A stretch of DNA of 46,506 nucleotides from Kofleriaceae bacterium (GTDB lineage Bacteria; Myxococcota_A; Polyangia; Haliangiales; Haliangiaceae). Positions 8,215-16,334 of the stretch are shown one piece after another (the stretch's first letter is position 1; each line of letters starts with the position of its first letter). The notes under the pieces were generated by a model that was not told the DNA's origin, did not search any database, and saw only the letters and a program-made list of their open reading frames with translations. The DNA lies in NCBI GenBank assembly GCA_024762925.1, contig JANTGM010000041.1, forward strand, positions 1 through 46,506, read 5' to 3'. Made by a program: the position numbers and the translations under genes.

Positions 8215-9123
8215 GTGAACTCGGGTTCGGAAACCGGTCTGATCGGCGAACTCGCCGCTTTGGGCACCGCTTGCTGCTGGGTTGTGACTTCTTTGGCATT
8301 TACGCGGGCCGGACAACGGGTGGGTTCCCTTGCGGTGAACTATGTTCGCCTGTTCTTCGCCCTGCCCATGCTGTGTGGCGTGACCCTTCTGGTCCGTGGC
8401 CAGCTTCTCCCCCTAGACGCTAGCGGTGACGCGTGGATGTGGCTCTCCCTCTCTGGGCTCATTGGAGTTGTCTTTGGGGATATGTGCCTATTTCGGGCAT
8501 TTATCCTCATTGGTCCCCGCCTCTCGAGCCTGATTATGGCAACTGCACCCCTGATGACAGCTGTCATTGGCTACCTCGTTCTCGACGAAGAGCTCGGATG
8601 GGCGGCGCTCCTCGGGATGGCCCTGACCATCATTGGCGTGGCTTGGGCCCTGGCCGATCGCTCGAGTAGCGGTGGTGGCGCAGGGAATGGTCGCGGGTGG
8701 GGTGTTGTGCTCGCGCTCGGTGGCGCCCTTGGGCAGGCGCTGGGGCTCGTGCTCTCCAAACATGGCATGGGAACGTTTGATGCGTTTGCCGCGACACAGA
8801 TTCGGGTCATAGCCGCGTTTGTAGGGTGGACCTTGATCATGGCTCTCGCTGGGCACTGGCCCAGCGTTGGCAAGACAATTCGTGACTCGGTTGCCATGCG
8901 GCTTCTCGCCATTGGGGCATTTTTCGGGCCGGTAGTAGGAGTCGGGCTCTCTCTATTGGCAGTGCAGAGAACGCATGCAGGTGTTGCTGCCAGCATCATG
9001 TCTGTTACTCCGATTCTCTTGATCCCAGTTACAGTGATTGCCTTTCGCGAGCGTGTTGGCGTTGGCAGTGTGCTCGGGACTTTCATCGCCGTTGGTGGTG
9101 TAGTGGTACTTTTCTTAGTATGA
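8215..9123 (+). CDS. EamA/DMT-family membrane transporter
   Basis: A 302-residue protein with a GTG start. It has about ten hydrophobic segments arranged as two EamA repeats (about 10-147 and 160-302), each with the family's glycine/alanine-rich helices (SLSGLIGVVFGDMCLFRAF; SIMSVTPILLIPV). DMT-superfamily proteins of this type export or import small metabolites such as amino acids; the substrate cannot be read from sequence. The stop overlaps the next gene's start (ATGA at 9120-9123), so it is co-expressed with the DUF523 protein. Confidence 0.92.
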   Translation: MNSGSETGLIGELAALGTACCWVVTSLAFTRAGQRVGSLAVNYVRLFFALPMLCGVTLLVRGQLLPLDASGDAWMWLSLSGLIGVVFGDMCLFRAFILIGPRLSSLIMATAPLMTAVIGYLVLDEELGWAALLGMALTIIGVAWALADRSSSGGGAGNGRGWGVVLALGGALGQALGLVLSKHGMGTFDAFAATQIRVIAAFVGWTLIMALAGHWPSVGKTIRDSVAMRLLAIGAFFGPVVGVGLSLLAVQRTHAGVAASIMSVTPILLIPVTVIAFRERVGVGSVLGTFIAVGGVVVLFLV

Positions 9124-9650
9124 ATGAACGTCCACGAGTGGGAGTGTCATCGTGTCTGCTCGGCCATCTCGTGCGCTATGACGGTGAGGAGAAACGCGTC
9201 CCGTGGGTCTCAGAAGATCTTGCATCAGAGGTTGATCTCGTACCCATTTGTCCCGAGGTTGGAGCCGGCATGTCGGTGCCAAGGCCGCCCATCCAAATCG
9301 TCGAACGTGCCAGTGGCACTCGCGAGATAGCGCTTGTATCGGGGAGTGGAGACGTGCACACAGCCATGCGCCACTACTGCGACTCGATGAGGGCGCAGCT
9401 CGAAGCGCAGCGTATTCATGGCTATCTCTTCAAAGCGCGTTCTCCGAGTTGCGGACTCATCGATACTCCGTATTTTTCTGAGAGCGGAGACATTCTTCGC
9501 AAAGGCCCCGGGATTTGGGCGGAGACGCTCATTGCGCGATGGCCCACACTGCCCGTGGCCGATGAGAGCGCTGTGCAAGACGAGGCTGGGCGCAAAGACT
9601 TCCTCCGCCGAGTGCGCGAGTTTTGGCGCGGAGATCTGCTGAAGCTATAA
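9120..9650 (+). CDS. DUF523/TudS-like iron-sulfur protein
   Basis: A 176-residue protein of the DUF523 family. The three invariant cysteines are present: Cys12 in SSCLLG, Cys44 in ICPEVGAG and Cys111 in SPSCG. In the characterised member TudS, three such cysteines hold a [4Fe-4S] cluster with one open iron that desulfurates thiouracil. A similar thio-base desulfurase or sulfur-abstracting role is plausible here but not shown. The length is normal for the stand-alone domain; the YbgA extension seen in some proteins is absent. It is translationally coupled to the EamA transporter. Confidence 0.9.
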   Translation: MNERPRVGVSSCLLGHLVRYDGEEKRVPWVSEDLASEVDLVPICPEVGAGMSVPRPPIQIVERASGTREIALVSGSGDVHTAMRHYCDSMRAQLEAQRIHGYLFKARSPSCGLIDTPYFSESGDILRKGPGIWAETLIARWPTLPVADESAVQDEAGRKDFLRRVREFWRGDLLKL

Positions 9651-9687
9651 AGACTAATTTGCTTGGGTCGATTCGATCTTGCAAGCC

Positions 9688-10008
9688 ATGTCGACAGAGC
9701 GCAGTCAGTTCCGATCCGGTCAAATCATTGTTCATAAACGCTATGGATATCGAGGTGTTATCGTTAGTGTCGATGATACCTTCGAAGGTAGCGACGACTG
9801 GTACGAAGCGGTCGCACTAAGCCGCCCCTCGAAAGACCGACCTTGGTATCACGTGCTTGTCGATGAGTCGGCCTACGAAACTTACGTAGCCGAAGCGCAT
9901 CTGATGAGCGACGTTAGCGATGAGCCCATTGACCACCCTCTAGTGGAAGTCTTTTGGGACGACTTCGAAGATGGTCAGTACACACGCGAGCAGCGCTTGA
10001 TGAACTAA
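9688..10008 (+). CDS. HspQ/YccV-like domain protein
   Basis: A 106-residue protein from the ATG at 9688 (a TTG at 9679 would add three residues). The core FRSGQIIVHKRYGYRGVIV...WYHVLVDES...TYVAEAHL is the HspQ (YccV) domain pattern, originally described as hemimethylated-DNA binding and later as a specificity factor for Lon-type proteolysis. The C-terminus adds an acidic tail (HPLVEVFWDDFEDGQY). It follows the DUF523 gene after a 37-bp gap and is followed directly by a repeat element. Confidence 0.88.
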   Translation: MSTERSQFRSGQIIVHKRYGYRGVIVSVDDTFEGSDDWYEAVALSRPSKDRPWYHVLVDESAYETYVAEAHLMSDVSDEPIDHPLVEVFWDDFEDGQYTREQRLMN

Positions 10009-10181
10009 CTGGGTCGGATTAAAAACTCTTGCTCGCGCTCGTTCGGTTCTTCGCGCTCTGGACGCCTTCGGCTCGGCGTTACTCTGCGCCTCCCTTGCCC
10101 CAGCAAGCTCGTTGTTCGCGCCTTGCTAGAGAACGAACTCCCGTCGCGATCGTCGATCCACTATTCTGGACCCGACACTAG
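10009..10181. repeat. Dispersed element copy A
   Basis: It starts immediately after the HspQ-like stop codon. Its last 112 bp (10070-10181) align without gaps to 46305-46416, with about 100 of 112 positions identical by hand alignment. Its right end CCGACACTAG is the reverse complement of the left end of copy B (CTAGTGTCGG). Its own left end is a degenerate version (CTGGGTCGG). This copy has about 33 bp more in its left half than copy B. It contains no gene. It looks like a small non-autonomous inverted-repeat element or an extragenic repeat family. Confidence 0.75.
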
Positions 10182-10241
10182 CACCACGCTTGCTCGGAAG
10201 CGTTAGCTAGTTTTTGTCTCTAGCGGGACGGACACTAGCTA
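10182..10241. repeat. 13-mer plus TAGCTAGT hairpin, related to window start
   Basis: CACCACGCTTGCT (10182-10194) is the exact reverse complement of bases 1-13. It is followed by an imperfect hairpin with outer stem TAGCTAGT/ACTAGCTA (10204-10211 with 10234-10241) and an inner GTCTC/GGGAC pairing. The same outer stem and GGGAC arm occur at 58-94. It abuts the 3' end of the minus-strand lipoprotein gene and could serve as its terminator. Confidence 0.55.
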
Positions 10242-10242
10242 G

Positions 10243-10980
10243 CTAGTTGGCGGTCGCAGCAGCCTGATTGCGTCGCTGATTGAACTTGTCAGCGAGCGTC
10301 TTCATCTCAAGCGCCGTGACCGATCCGTGGACTTCAGTTTTGCCGCTCTCACGTGCGTAGTCGATGCGCCGGTATAGTTTGGATGCCGCAACGCAGCGAT
10401 TGCCACCAAAGGCGAAGTAGCCCGCAGTGTAGGCTCCAGCTCCACCCGCTAGTCCAAGCAATCCAATGTTGCCGACGACGTCGTTGCCATTGCTCGCGCC
10501 AACGCTGTAGGCAATGAGTCCACCAATCGCAAGTCCCATTCCTATGTACCTCGGTACGTTTGCCTCTTGGCACGCTTCGCTGTGATCGGCGAGTGTGGTC
10601 AGGCTTTGTTGGTAGGTCGGATCGCTAATCACGAGAAACTGCGCATAGTCAATGGGGGTTCCGCCGTGGGTTGCCGTGGAAACCGTGCGAGTGACTGGCT
10701 CTTTAGCCGTATACGTCGTTTTCACGCACGCTGGCGAACCGCTAGCGTGTCCCTGTGGGCAGGTCTCGCTCTCCTTCTGAACGTTTTCAAAGGTGGTGGA
10801 GGAGTTTGAGTACACCTCAAGAGGCGACCCTGGAGCGACATCCGGAAGCGTCACGGCTTGGGGGCGTGGTGGCGCTGCTCCGTAGCAGCCCGCCATGAGC
10901 AGCAAGCCTGCGATGCTAAGCCCACTACGTGATGCAGCTGAGTGAGAAATGTGAGAGGAGGATTGGGAGAGTTGGCTCAT
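10243..10980 (-). CDS. Lipoprotein with glycine-rich hydrophobic segment
   Basis: A 245-residue protein with a long Ser/His-rich n-region, a hydrophobic stretch and a lipobox at Cys32 (LMAGC). The mature part has a probable disulfide-bonded section (C-P-Q-G...A-C) and then a glycine/alanine-rich hydrophobic region (about 144-193, GMGLAIGGLIAY...LGLAGGAGAY) like two glycine-zipper helices. The C-terminus is polar and helical. AGGAA lies about 10 bp before the ATG. It stands alone between a repeat island and a possible gene remnant. The family is not recognised. Confidence 0.8.
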   Translation of the reverse strand: MSQLSQSSSHISHSAASRSGLSIAGLLLMAGCYGAAPPRPQAVTLPDVAPGSPLEVYSNSSTTFENVQKESETCPQGHASGSPACVKTTYTAKEPVTRTVSTATHGGTPIDYAQFLVISDPTYQQSLTTLADHSEACQEANVPRYIGMGLAIGGLIAYSVGASNGNDVVGNIGLLGLAGGAGAYTAGYFAFGGNRCVAASKLYRRIDYARESGKTEVHGSVTALEMKTLADKFNQRRNQAAATAN

Positions 10981-11123
10981 GAGAGGAGATTCCTGTTGTG
11001 GCTTCCCCTAAAGGAGCCCGCATCGAGTCTGTGGTCGCAAACGAATTTCGAAAAACGCGCAACTCGTCGCGTTGGCTCAGTCGAAATCACCAGCAAACGA
11101 GCTGACTTCGCGATCACGAATCA

Positions 11124-11324
11124 ATGTCCATGGATCGCGCACTCGTGGGAGCCAATCACTTCAAGGACCTTTTGGCGGGTACTCTGGTTGATTCCGCCGT
11201 TCGCGTGAAGCTGTGGCGCGTACCTCGCGAAGAGATTCCACAGAGCATGTCGGAACGGACGCTCTGGCTCGCGCAGCAATGGCAAGACGTCGACGACTGG
11301 ATTGAAGCGAGCCAAACCGAATAG
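11124..11324 (+). pseudogene. Possible acyltransferase C-terminal remnant (66 aa)
   Basis: The 66-residue frame reads FKDLLAGTLVDSAVRVKLWRVPREEIP...WLAQQWQDVDDWI. This resembles the C-terminal tail of PlsC-type lysophospholipid acyltransferases, where an F-x-D-L-L-x-G segment is followed by V-x-x-R/P residues and a W-L-x-x-x-W-x-x-x-D motif. No upstream acyltransferase core (HX4D) is found; the frame is closed by a TGA at 11103. Either this is a decayed remnant or a small gene of its own. The resemblance is from memory of the family, so confidence is low. The remainder of 10981-11348 shows no other gene. Confidence 0.3.
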
Positions 11325-11348
11325 CGAATTAACAATCGATGCTTGCCA

Positions 11349-12575
11349 TCAAGTCGCGAGCGGCAGAGTCTTGCGCTTGTCTCTGGCGTCCACAACTCGG
11401 GGGCACTCAGGGTCTGGTTTGGTTTCATCGCCGCACAGGTGACGAGAGACGACCCGGCAGCCACCTCGACACAGCGCGTGATAGTCACAACTCGCGCATG
11501 GTTGTTCCGCATTGTGCCAATCGCGAAAGGCACCAAAGGCATCGTCTCGTCGCCAGTAGTCTTTCAGAGTGTCGACGTTGGGGCCGTCTTTGGGAGGTTG
11601 GGCAAAGCTGCACGCAGTGACTTGACCCGTTGCCTTGGCACCGATCAGAAAATCTCCACCGGTGCAGCCATAGACCGAGAGCCGGGCCAAGAGCTCACGG
11701 CTGGGTTTGTGATGCGCGAGCATGGGCATGTAGGAGCAGTCGACTCGAACTCGCAAGCGATGGCGCTTTGCACCCGCGAGAACCGTAGGCAGGAACGCAC
11801 GATGTTGCATATCACTGCAGGTCATTTCGGAAAAGGTCGAGATTCCCCGTCCTGCGGGCTTGAAGCGCAGGAGTTCTACCTCGTTTAGTCGTCGCCTTTT
11901 TGCATAAGAAAAAATCTTATCTAGAGAGCTGAAGTTGTGACGTGTGACGACGACATTGATGCCGACGTTCTTGGTGCGCTTGCGAAGCTCAAGCAACGCA
12001 GCATCAGCCTGCGCAAACCCATCAAAGCCCCGAACACGAGCGTACTCATCGCCCAAGCCGTCGATCGAGACATTGATTTGCCCAAATAATGGTGCCAGCT
12101 GCAAGACACGCGCGAGGCTGGAGAGGCCACTCGTCGTTAGGTTTGGCACCAGCCCCTTGTCCCGGGCGTACTGCACAAGCTCACCAAGCCAAGGCAAGTC
12201 AGCACTCTCGCCACCACCTAGCGCGAGATGAAAGACGCCCATTTCCGCGAGTTCATCAATGGTGGCCTTCCAGCGCTCTACGGGCCATTCCCGCTGCGCG
12301 TTTGGAGTGGCGGCCGTGTAGCAACCTTGGCAACCGGCGTCGCAGCGATTCGTGATCTGCAGGTGCGCTTCGAGTGGTGCAACCAAAGGTCGCGCACCCA
12401 CCTCTTGTTCATCCTCATCCCAGTGCTTCGAGGAATTCACACCCAAACTCCGAGCAAAGTCTCGATCGAGAAAGACAAGTGCTCGGGGCCATGAGAGTTG
12501 TGCGATGGCACCGAAGTGCTCTATGCGCAGACGTCTCTCGAGCCCGCGTCGCTTACGACGAAGCCAGGTTCTCAT
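11349..12575 (-). CDS. Radical SAM/SPASM-domain enzyme
   Basis: A 408-residue protein. The radical SAM cluster motif NRCDAGCQGCY gives Cys78-x3-Cys82-x2-Cys85, followed by the GGGE-type SAM-binding strand near 120. The C-terminal third has a SPASM pattern: Cys280, 304, 322, then the C-x2-C-x5-C-x3-C run at 360-373, and Cys391, enough for two auxiliary [4Fe-4S] clusters. SPASM enzymes mostly modify peptides or proteins (PqqE, anSME, mycofactocin and sactipeptide maturases). A distinct N-terminal region (about 1-65, with FGAIAQLSWPRALVFLDRD) has no known assignment. It is the last gene of the nine-gene run, and its start lies inside the upstream small membrane peptide gene (23-bp overlap), making that peptide the obvious candidate substrate or partner. 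Confidence 0.9.
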   Translation of the reverse strand: MRTWLRRKRRGLERRLRIEHFGAIAQLSWPRALVFLDRDFARSLGVNSSKHWDEDEQEVGARPLVAPLEAHLQITNRCDAGCQGCYTAATPNAQREWPVERWKATIDELAEMGVFHLALGGGESADLPWLGELVQYARDKGLVPNLTTSGLSSLARVLQLAPLFGQINVSIDGLGDEYARVRGFDGFAQADAALLELRKRTKNVGINVVVTRHNFSSLDKIFSYAKRRRLNEVELLRFKPAGRGISTFSEMTCSDMQHRAFLPTVLAGAKRHRLRVRVDCSYMPMLAHHKPSRELLARLSVYGCTGGDFLIGAKATGQVTACSFAQPPKDGPNVDTLKDYWRRDDAFGAFRDWHNAEQPCASCDYHALCRGGCRVVSRHLCGDETKPDPECPRVVDARDKRKTLPLAT

Positions 12576-12786
12576 CGGTCGGAGACTCGTTTGAGTTGCT
12601 CTTTACGTCGCGCTTGCTCGCGCGAAGCCTTACGAGGGCAGATACGAATGGAGTCGCCACACTTAGCGCAGCGGCGCCAACGAGTAGAAAGGTGACATCG
12701 ACGCCGAGGCTTGACGAGTTGGGATTGAGCCCCCACTTGACTGCCAATACTCGGCCTCGCTTTCTGCGCAACATGCTGCCCATCAT
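12553..12786 (-). CDS. Small single-pass membrane peptide next to radical SAM enzyme
   Basis: A 77-residue frame starting at ATG 12786 (alternatives 12783 and 12774), 4 bp after the TPR-gene stop codon and overlapping the radical SAM start by 23 bp. It has a basic N-terminus (LRRKRGR), a polar segment with VKWGLNPNSSSLG, one transmembrane helix (about 34-51) and a charged Ser/Asn-rich tail. The tight spacing on both sides and the coherent N-basic/TM/polar layout argue it is a real gene. Possible roles are a substrate of the SPASM enzyme or a membrane anchor for it. The family is not recognised with certainty. Confidence 0.6.
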   Translation of the reverse strand: MMGSMLRRKRGRVLAVKWGLNPNSSSLGVDVTFLLVGAAALSVATPFVSALVRLRASKRDVKSNSNESPTDENLASS

Positions 12787-12790
12787 AGAG

Positions 12791-13948
12791 CTATTCTGGG
12801 CCGAAGCGTACGGTTGTTGCGACCAAGTCGAGTAGTTGAGAGCGCTGCAATGCCAAGTAGCATGCACCCACGGTAGCCAAGAGCGAAGCGGATGCGGCAA
12901 GAAGCGCCTGAGAGGTTGCCAGAGGCTTGCATTGCTTGAGCCAGGCGCTAGCCAGATAGGTCGTGACAAGACCGCCCATGCAGATGATGCTGACTGCAGG
13001 CCAGATCTCCTGGTGGCCGGTCATTGCCATGATCATCAGAAGCCCTGCTCCTGGCACCATGTAGTAAAACTCCGTTGTGGGTTTGGAAAGCGCTCGCAGC
13101 GCCTGCATCCAGCTGCCGCACTGTCGTCGTAGTAAGCCGAGAAACCCCAGTTGCACGAGAAGGAACGCAATGCCGCTCGCCCACAGGAGCACCTTGCGCT
13201 GTCGGCTCGAACTCAGAAGATCTCGAAGTTCCTCTACAGAATGCCTGTCGGCGGCTGTGAGTTCGGTCTGCTCGTCGAGGGTGTCTAAGAGCTTTTCTGC
13301 ACGCTCGTGGTGTCCGCTGAGGATGGCAACCTCTGTGAGACCAAGTAGGGCCTGCACATGTGCACTCTTCGGAGCTTGGCTCTCGATTACTCGACTGTAG
13401 TGTGAAGCTGCCTGTCTCAGATCGCCAGTTCGCCGTGTTGTGGCTGCCAGCCAGAGGTGGATTTGATGAACTTGTGGCCAAGAAGCATTTTGCTCGGCCA
13501 GTGCTGTTGCGAGACGAATGCTCTCCGCAATTTTTCGATTGGGAAAGCCGCGCAGAATGTCCTGGAATTGAACAAGAGCTTGGGCTCCTTCGCCAGTCTG
13601 GCCAAGGCTCTCATTGAGGCGCGCAAGACGGCGCTGTGCGGCCAGGGCCGTGCGGGAATCAGGGAACCGGGCGAGCAGCTCTTGGTATCGAGCACGCGCT
13701 TCCGCCGGTTTCCCCAGTTTCTCTTCGAGCAGGTTGCCCGCAAGAAAGAGGGCATCATCCGCAAGTGCGTCGTCCGGAAAGTTCTGTGTCAGCGCGTCCA
13801 AGGTCTTCACCGCTCGGGCATCCGAATCGGTGCCCGCGGCTTCTGTTGCCTCGGTCCACAGTTCTGCGGCGTTCTGGGCCTGCGTGTTTCGCACGCCTGC
13901 AAGCAGGAAAAATGCAACAGCAAGCAGAACCGCGATCCGAATAATCAC
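12791..13948 (-). CDS. TPR protein with C-terminal multi-pass membrane domain
   Basis: A 385-residue protein with a signal peptide or first TM (about 1-24, ending TQA). Residues 27-245 are tetratricopeptide repeats (for example DDALADDALFLAGNLLEEKLGKPAEARARYQELLARFP), related to outer-membrane-assembly TolA/YbgF-type TPRs. From about 250 on there are four or five hydrophobic helices (VLLWASGIAFLLVQLGFLGLL; YYMVPGAGLLMIMAM and others). The TPR part is probably periplasmic. The start overlaps the regulator stop (ATGA, 13945-13948). No family-specific function can be assigned. Confidence 0.85.
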   Translation of the reverse strand: MIIRIAVLLAVAFFLLAGVRNTQAQNAAELWTEATEAAGTDSDARAVKTLDALTQNFPDDALADDALFLAGNLLEEKLGKPAEARARYQELLARFPDSRTALAAQRRLARLNESLGQTGEGAQALVQFQDILRGFPNRKIAESIRLATALAEQNASWPQVHQIHLWLAATTRRTGDLRQAASHYSRVIESQAPKSAHVQALLGLTEVAILSGHHERAEKLLDTLDEQTELTAADRHSVEELRDLLSSSRQRKVLLWASGIAFLLVQLGFLGLLRRQCGSWMQALRALSKPTTEFYYMVPGAGLLMIMAMTGHQEIWPAVSIICMGGLVTTYLASAWLKQCKPLATSQALLAASASLLATVGACYLALQRSQLLDLVATTVRFGPE

Positions 13949-15351
13949 GATGGACGGTGAATGCCAAGAGCGCGGAGCTTCTTGTGCAGATTTGTGCGCT
14001 CAATGCCTAGAGATAGAGCAGTCTGAGAAATATTCCATTGGAACTCTTCTAGTCGGTGCACAATAAACTGGGTTTCGATGAGTTCACGAAACTCGCGCAG
14101 GCTGCTAGATGCGTAGGCCGAAATGTCGATGCTTCCATCACTGCCCACGGCCGGGGCTTCTCGCGTGGGTCCGCCCAAGTATGGTGGCAGGTCTTTCTCC
14201 ACGATATACTCATCACTCATGATGACCAGGCGCTCCGCGACGTTGCGAAGCTCGCGCACATTCCCGGGCCAATCGTATCCGCGAAGCTTCTCAAGCACGG
14301 CATCATCAATGCTCTTGTGGGCGAAGCCATTCTCGTCACAGCAGTGCACGACAAAGCTCTGCAACAAGAGCGGTAGGTCATCTTTTCTATCGCGCAGTGG
14401 CGGTGACTCGATTGGCAAGACGTTCAAGCGAAAGTAGAGATCCTCGCGGAACTCCCCATCTGTGACGGCTTGTTGCAAGTCTTTGTTGGTCGCAGCAACC
14501 ACGCGGCAGTCGGTTGTGAGCGTTTGCTCGCCACCAACTCGGCTGAAGTCTCCCGTCTGCAGGACGCGTAGCACCTTGGCCTGCGCCGACAGCGACATAT
14601 CACCAATTTCGTCGAGAAAGATGGTGCCCTTGTTGGCTACTTCAAAGAGGCCGCGCTTGCGTCCAGTTGCTCCCGTGAACGCACCGCGTTCATGACCGAA
14701 GAGCTCGCTCTCGATGAGTTCGGGAGGAATCGCCGCACAATTCACTTTGACAAAGTCGCCACTGGAGACCGCGCTGTTGCGATGCACGGCTCGCGCAATG
14801 AGTTCCTTGCCCGTTCCGCTCTCACCTGTGATGAGCACGCGGGTCTTTGTGGGCGCGACTTTCGAGATTTGTCGGCGCAGATCTACCATGACCTGCGAGG
14901 TGCCGAGCAGCTCAAATTGTGCGTCAACCGCATCTCGCAGCTGATTCACACGAGCTTGCATGGCGGCCCGATCCACCGCGTTTCGTACCGTCACCACGAC
15001 CCGATCTCGCTCCAGGGGTTTTTCCATGAAGTCAAACGCGCCGAGTTTGGTGGCCTTTACTGCATCGTCGATTGACGCGTGGCCGGAAATCATGATCACG
15101 GGAACGCTGGGGTCATAGCCTGTGCCACTCCCTGCCAAGTGCGACTTGATTCGCTCTAGTAGTTCGAGGCCGTCATCTTCTCCGAGCTTTACATCGAGCA
15201 AGATCGTATCGACGTTTGTCTCGGTTGATAGCTGTTGTTCCGCTGCTGCCTGACAGTCTGCGTCAAGCACGTCATAGCCTTCGCCCTCAAGCACAAGCCT
15301 TAGTGTGCGGCGGATGTTCTTCTCGTCATCAACAATGAGAACTGTGCTCAT
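13945..15351 (-). CDS. NtrC-family sigma-54-dependent response regulator
   Basis: A 468-residue protein: receiver domain (1-125; acidic Asp8/Asp9, phospho-acceptor Asp53, Lys111), AAA+ domain with Walker A GESGTGKE (176-183), the sigma-54-contacting GAFTGA loop (223-228) and Walker B FLDEIGD (245-251), and a Fis-type helix-turn-helix at the C-terminus (about 443-464). All motifs needed to activate sigma-54 RNA polymerase are intact. The long receiver resembles NtrX/AtoC types. No partner kinase is adjacent. Overlaps of 4 bp on both sides place it inside an operon of envelope proteins. Confidence 0.95.
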   Translation of the reverse strand: MSTVLIVDDEKNIRRTLRLVLEGEGYDVLDADCQAAAEQQLSTETNVDTILLDVKLGEDDGLELLERIKSHLAGSGTGYDPSVPVIMISGHASIDDAVKATKLGAFDFMEKPLERDRVVVTVRNAVDRAAMQARVNQLRDAVDAQFELLGTSQVMVDLRRQISKVAPTKTRVLITGESGTGKELIARAVHRNSAVSSGDFVKVNCAAIPPELIESELFGHERGAFTGATGRKRGLFEVANKGTIFLDEIGDMSLSAQAKVLRVLQTGDFSRVGGEQTLTTDCRVVAATNKDLQQAVTDGEFREDLYFRLNVLPIESPPLRDRKDDLPLLLQSFVVHCCDENGFAHKSIDDAVLEKLRGYDWPGNVRELRNVAERLVIMSDEYIVEKDLPPYLGGPTREAPAVGSDGSIDISAYASSSLREFRELIETQFIVHRLEEFQWNISQTALSLGIERTNLHKKLRALGIHRPS

Positions 15352-16334
15352 GCTTGCTCCTCCGTGTCGTTGGCTGACTCGCTAGCGTCACCCTCGTTGC
15401 TCTCGCCACCGGCTTCCGTGGCAATGTTGTTGGGGGGATCGCTATTCTCGTCTTCTTCCTCGCTTGAGTCCGTCGGTGCTGAGCGAGTTGTTAGGTAGAA
15501 TGCTACTGCAAGCAGCAGTGCTCCGATGGCAATGATCGTGCGATTGTTATTCTCGCTCTTGGGCTTTGGACGCCCCTGATAGAGAACTTCACCCATCTGC
15601 GCTGGTGCGGCTCCAAGGCTATCGCTCGGAAGGGTTTCGCTTGTCTTGAGTTTCGGAACTGAGAATTCTTCTGGCTTCATGTCGCCGATAGCCGTGGGCT
15701 CGGGAAGGGCTGCAAGCGTTTCGTGCGCGGCCTTGTCGGTTAGCGCGAGCGAGTCGAGGGCGGTGTCGCAAAGTGGTCGCGACTCCCCAATGCCCTCGCT
15801 TTGCAGCACACACTCCGCCACAGCGACATGCACGCGAGCCTCGGCATCCTTCCATCCAAGCGCACGGAGGACGTTGACCGTCCCATTGCTCATGTGAGCC
15901 CACTCAAATCGCATCTCAGCAACTCCGTCAAACATGCGTTCCCGGTAGGTAACTTCCTGCGTAGAACCAGGTTCTGGACTCGCAAGATACGGGGCGTGAT
16001 GCAATTCGTCGAACGCCGTGCGAATGCTCGATTCGGCGGAGGGTTGGGTGCGCAAGCTATCAATCCACGTTAGATAGAGCGCGCCTCGATTTGCTCGGCC
16101 ATACGCCATGGCTCCGCTTTCAAAGGTCTCATCAGGGCCAAAGAAGTCGGCTTCGGATGCACTCTGCGCGACTGTCTCGCTCAAACCGGGCAAGTGGTCC
16201 CAGCCGGCAGGGGAAGACAGAGAGAGAGTTGCAGGCGCCGCACCGGTGCGCAGCTCTGGCAGTTCGGCTTTTGCCACGGCCGCAATAAGGCAGAGCGAAA
16301 AGGCGATTGAAAAAAGTGCGATGGAGCGAATCAT
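15348..16334 (-). CDS. Signal-peptide protein with C-terminal TM and acidic tail
   Basis: The start at ATG 16334 is fixed by the ATGA overlap with the upstream gene and by the signal peptide it opens (IRSIALFSIAFSLCLIAAVAKA). The 328-residue product has a globular extracytoplasmic domain (about 24-250), a single TM helix near 268-288 (IIAIGALLLAVAFYL) and a strongly acidic tail of about 40 residues rich in Glu, Asp, Ser and Asn. With a cleaved signal and one TM, the acidic tail should be cytoplasmic. It overlaps the NtrC-type regulator gene by ATGA. Its extracytoplasmic domain may be distantly related to the neighbouring 165-residue secreted protein (both have short Cys-containing segments after beta strands), but this is weak. 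No known family. Confidence 0.8.
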   Translation of the reverse strand: MIRSIALFSIAFSLCLIAAVAKAELPELRTGAAPATLSLSSPAGWDHLPGLSETVAQSASEADFFGPDETFESGAMAYGRANRGALYLTWIDSLRTQPSAESSIRTAFDELHHAPYLASPEPGSTQEVTYRERMFDGVAEMRFEWAHMSNGTVNVLRALGWKDAEARVHVAVAECVLQSEGIGESRPLCDTALDSLALTDKAAHETLAALPEPTAIGDMKPEEFSVPKLKTSETLPSDSLGAAPAQMGEVLYQGRPKPKSENNNRTIIAIGALLLAVAFYLTTRSAPTDSSEEEDENSDPPNNIATEAGGESNEGDASESANDTEEQA

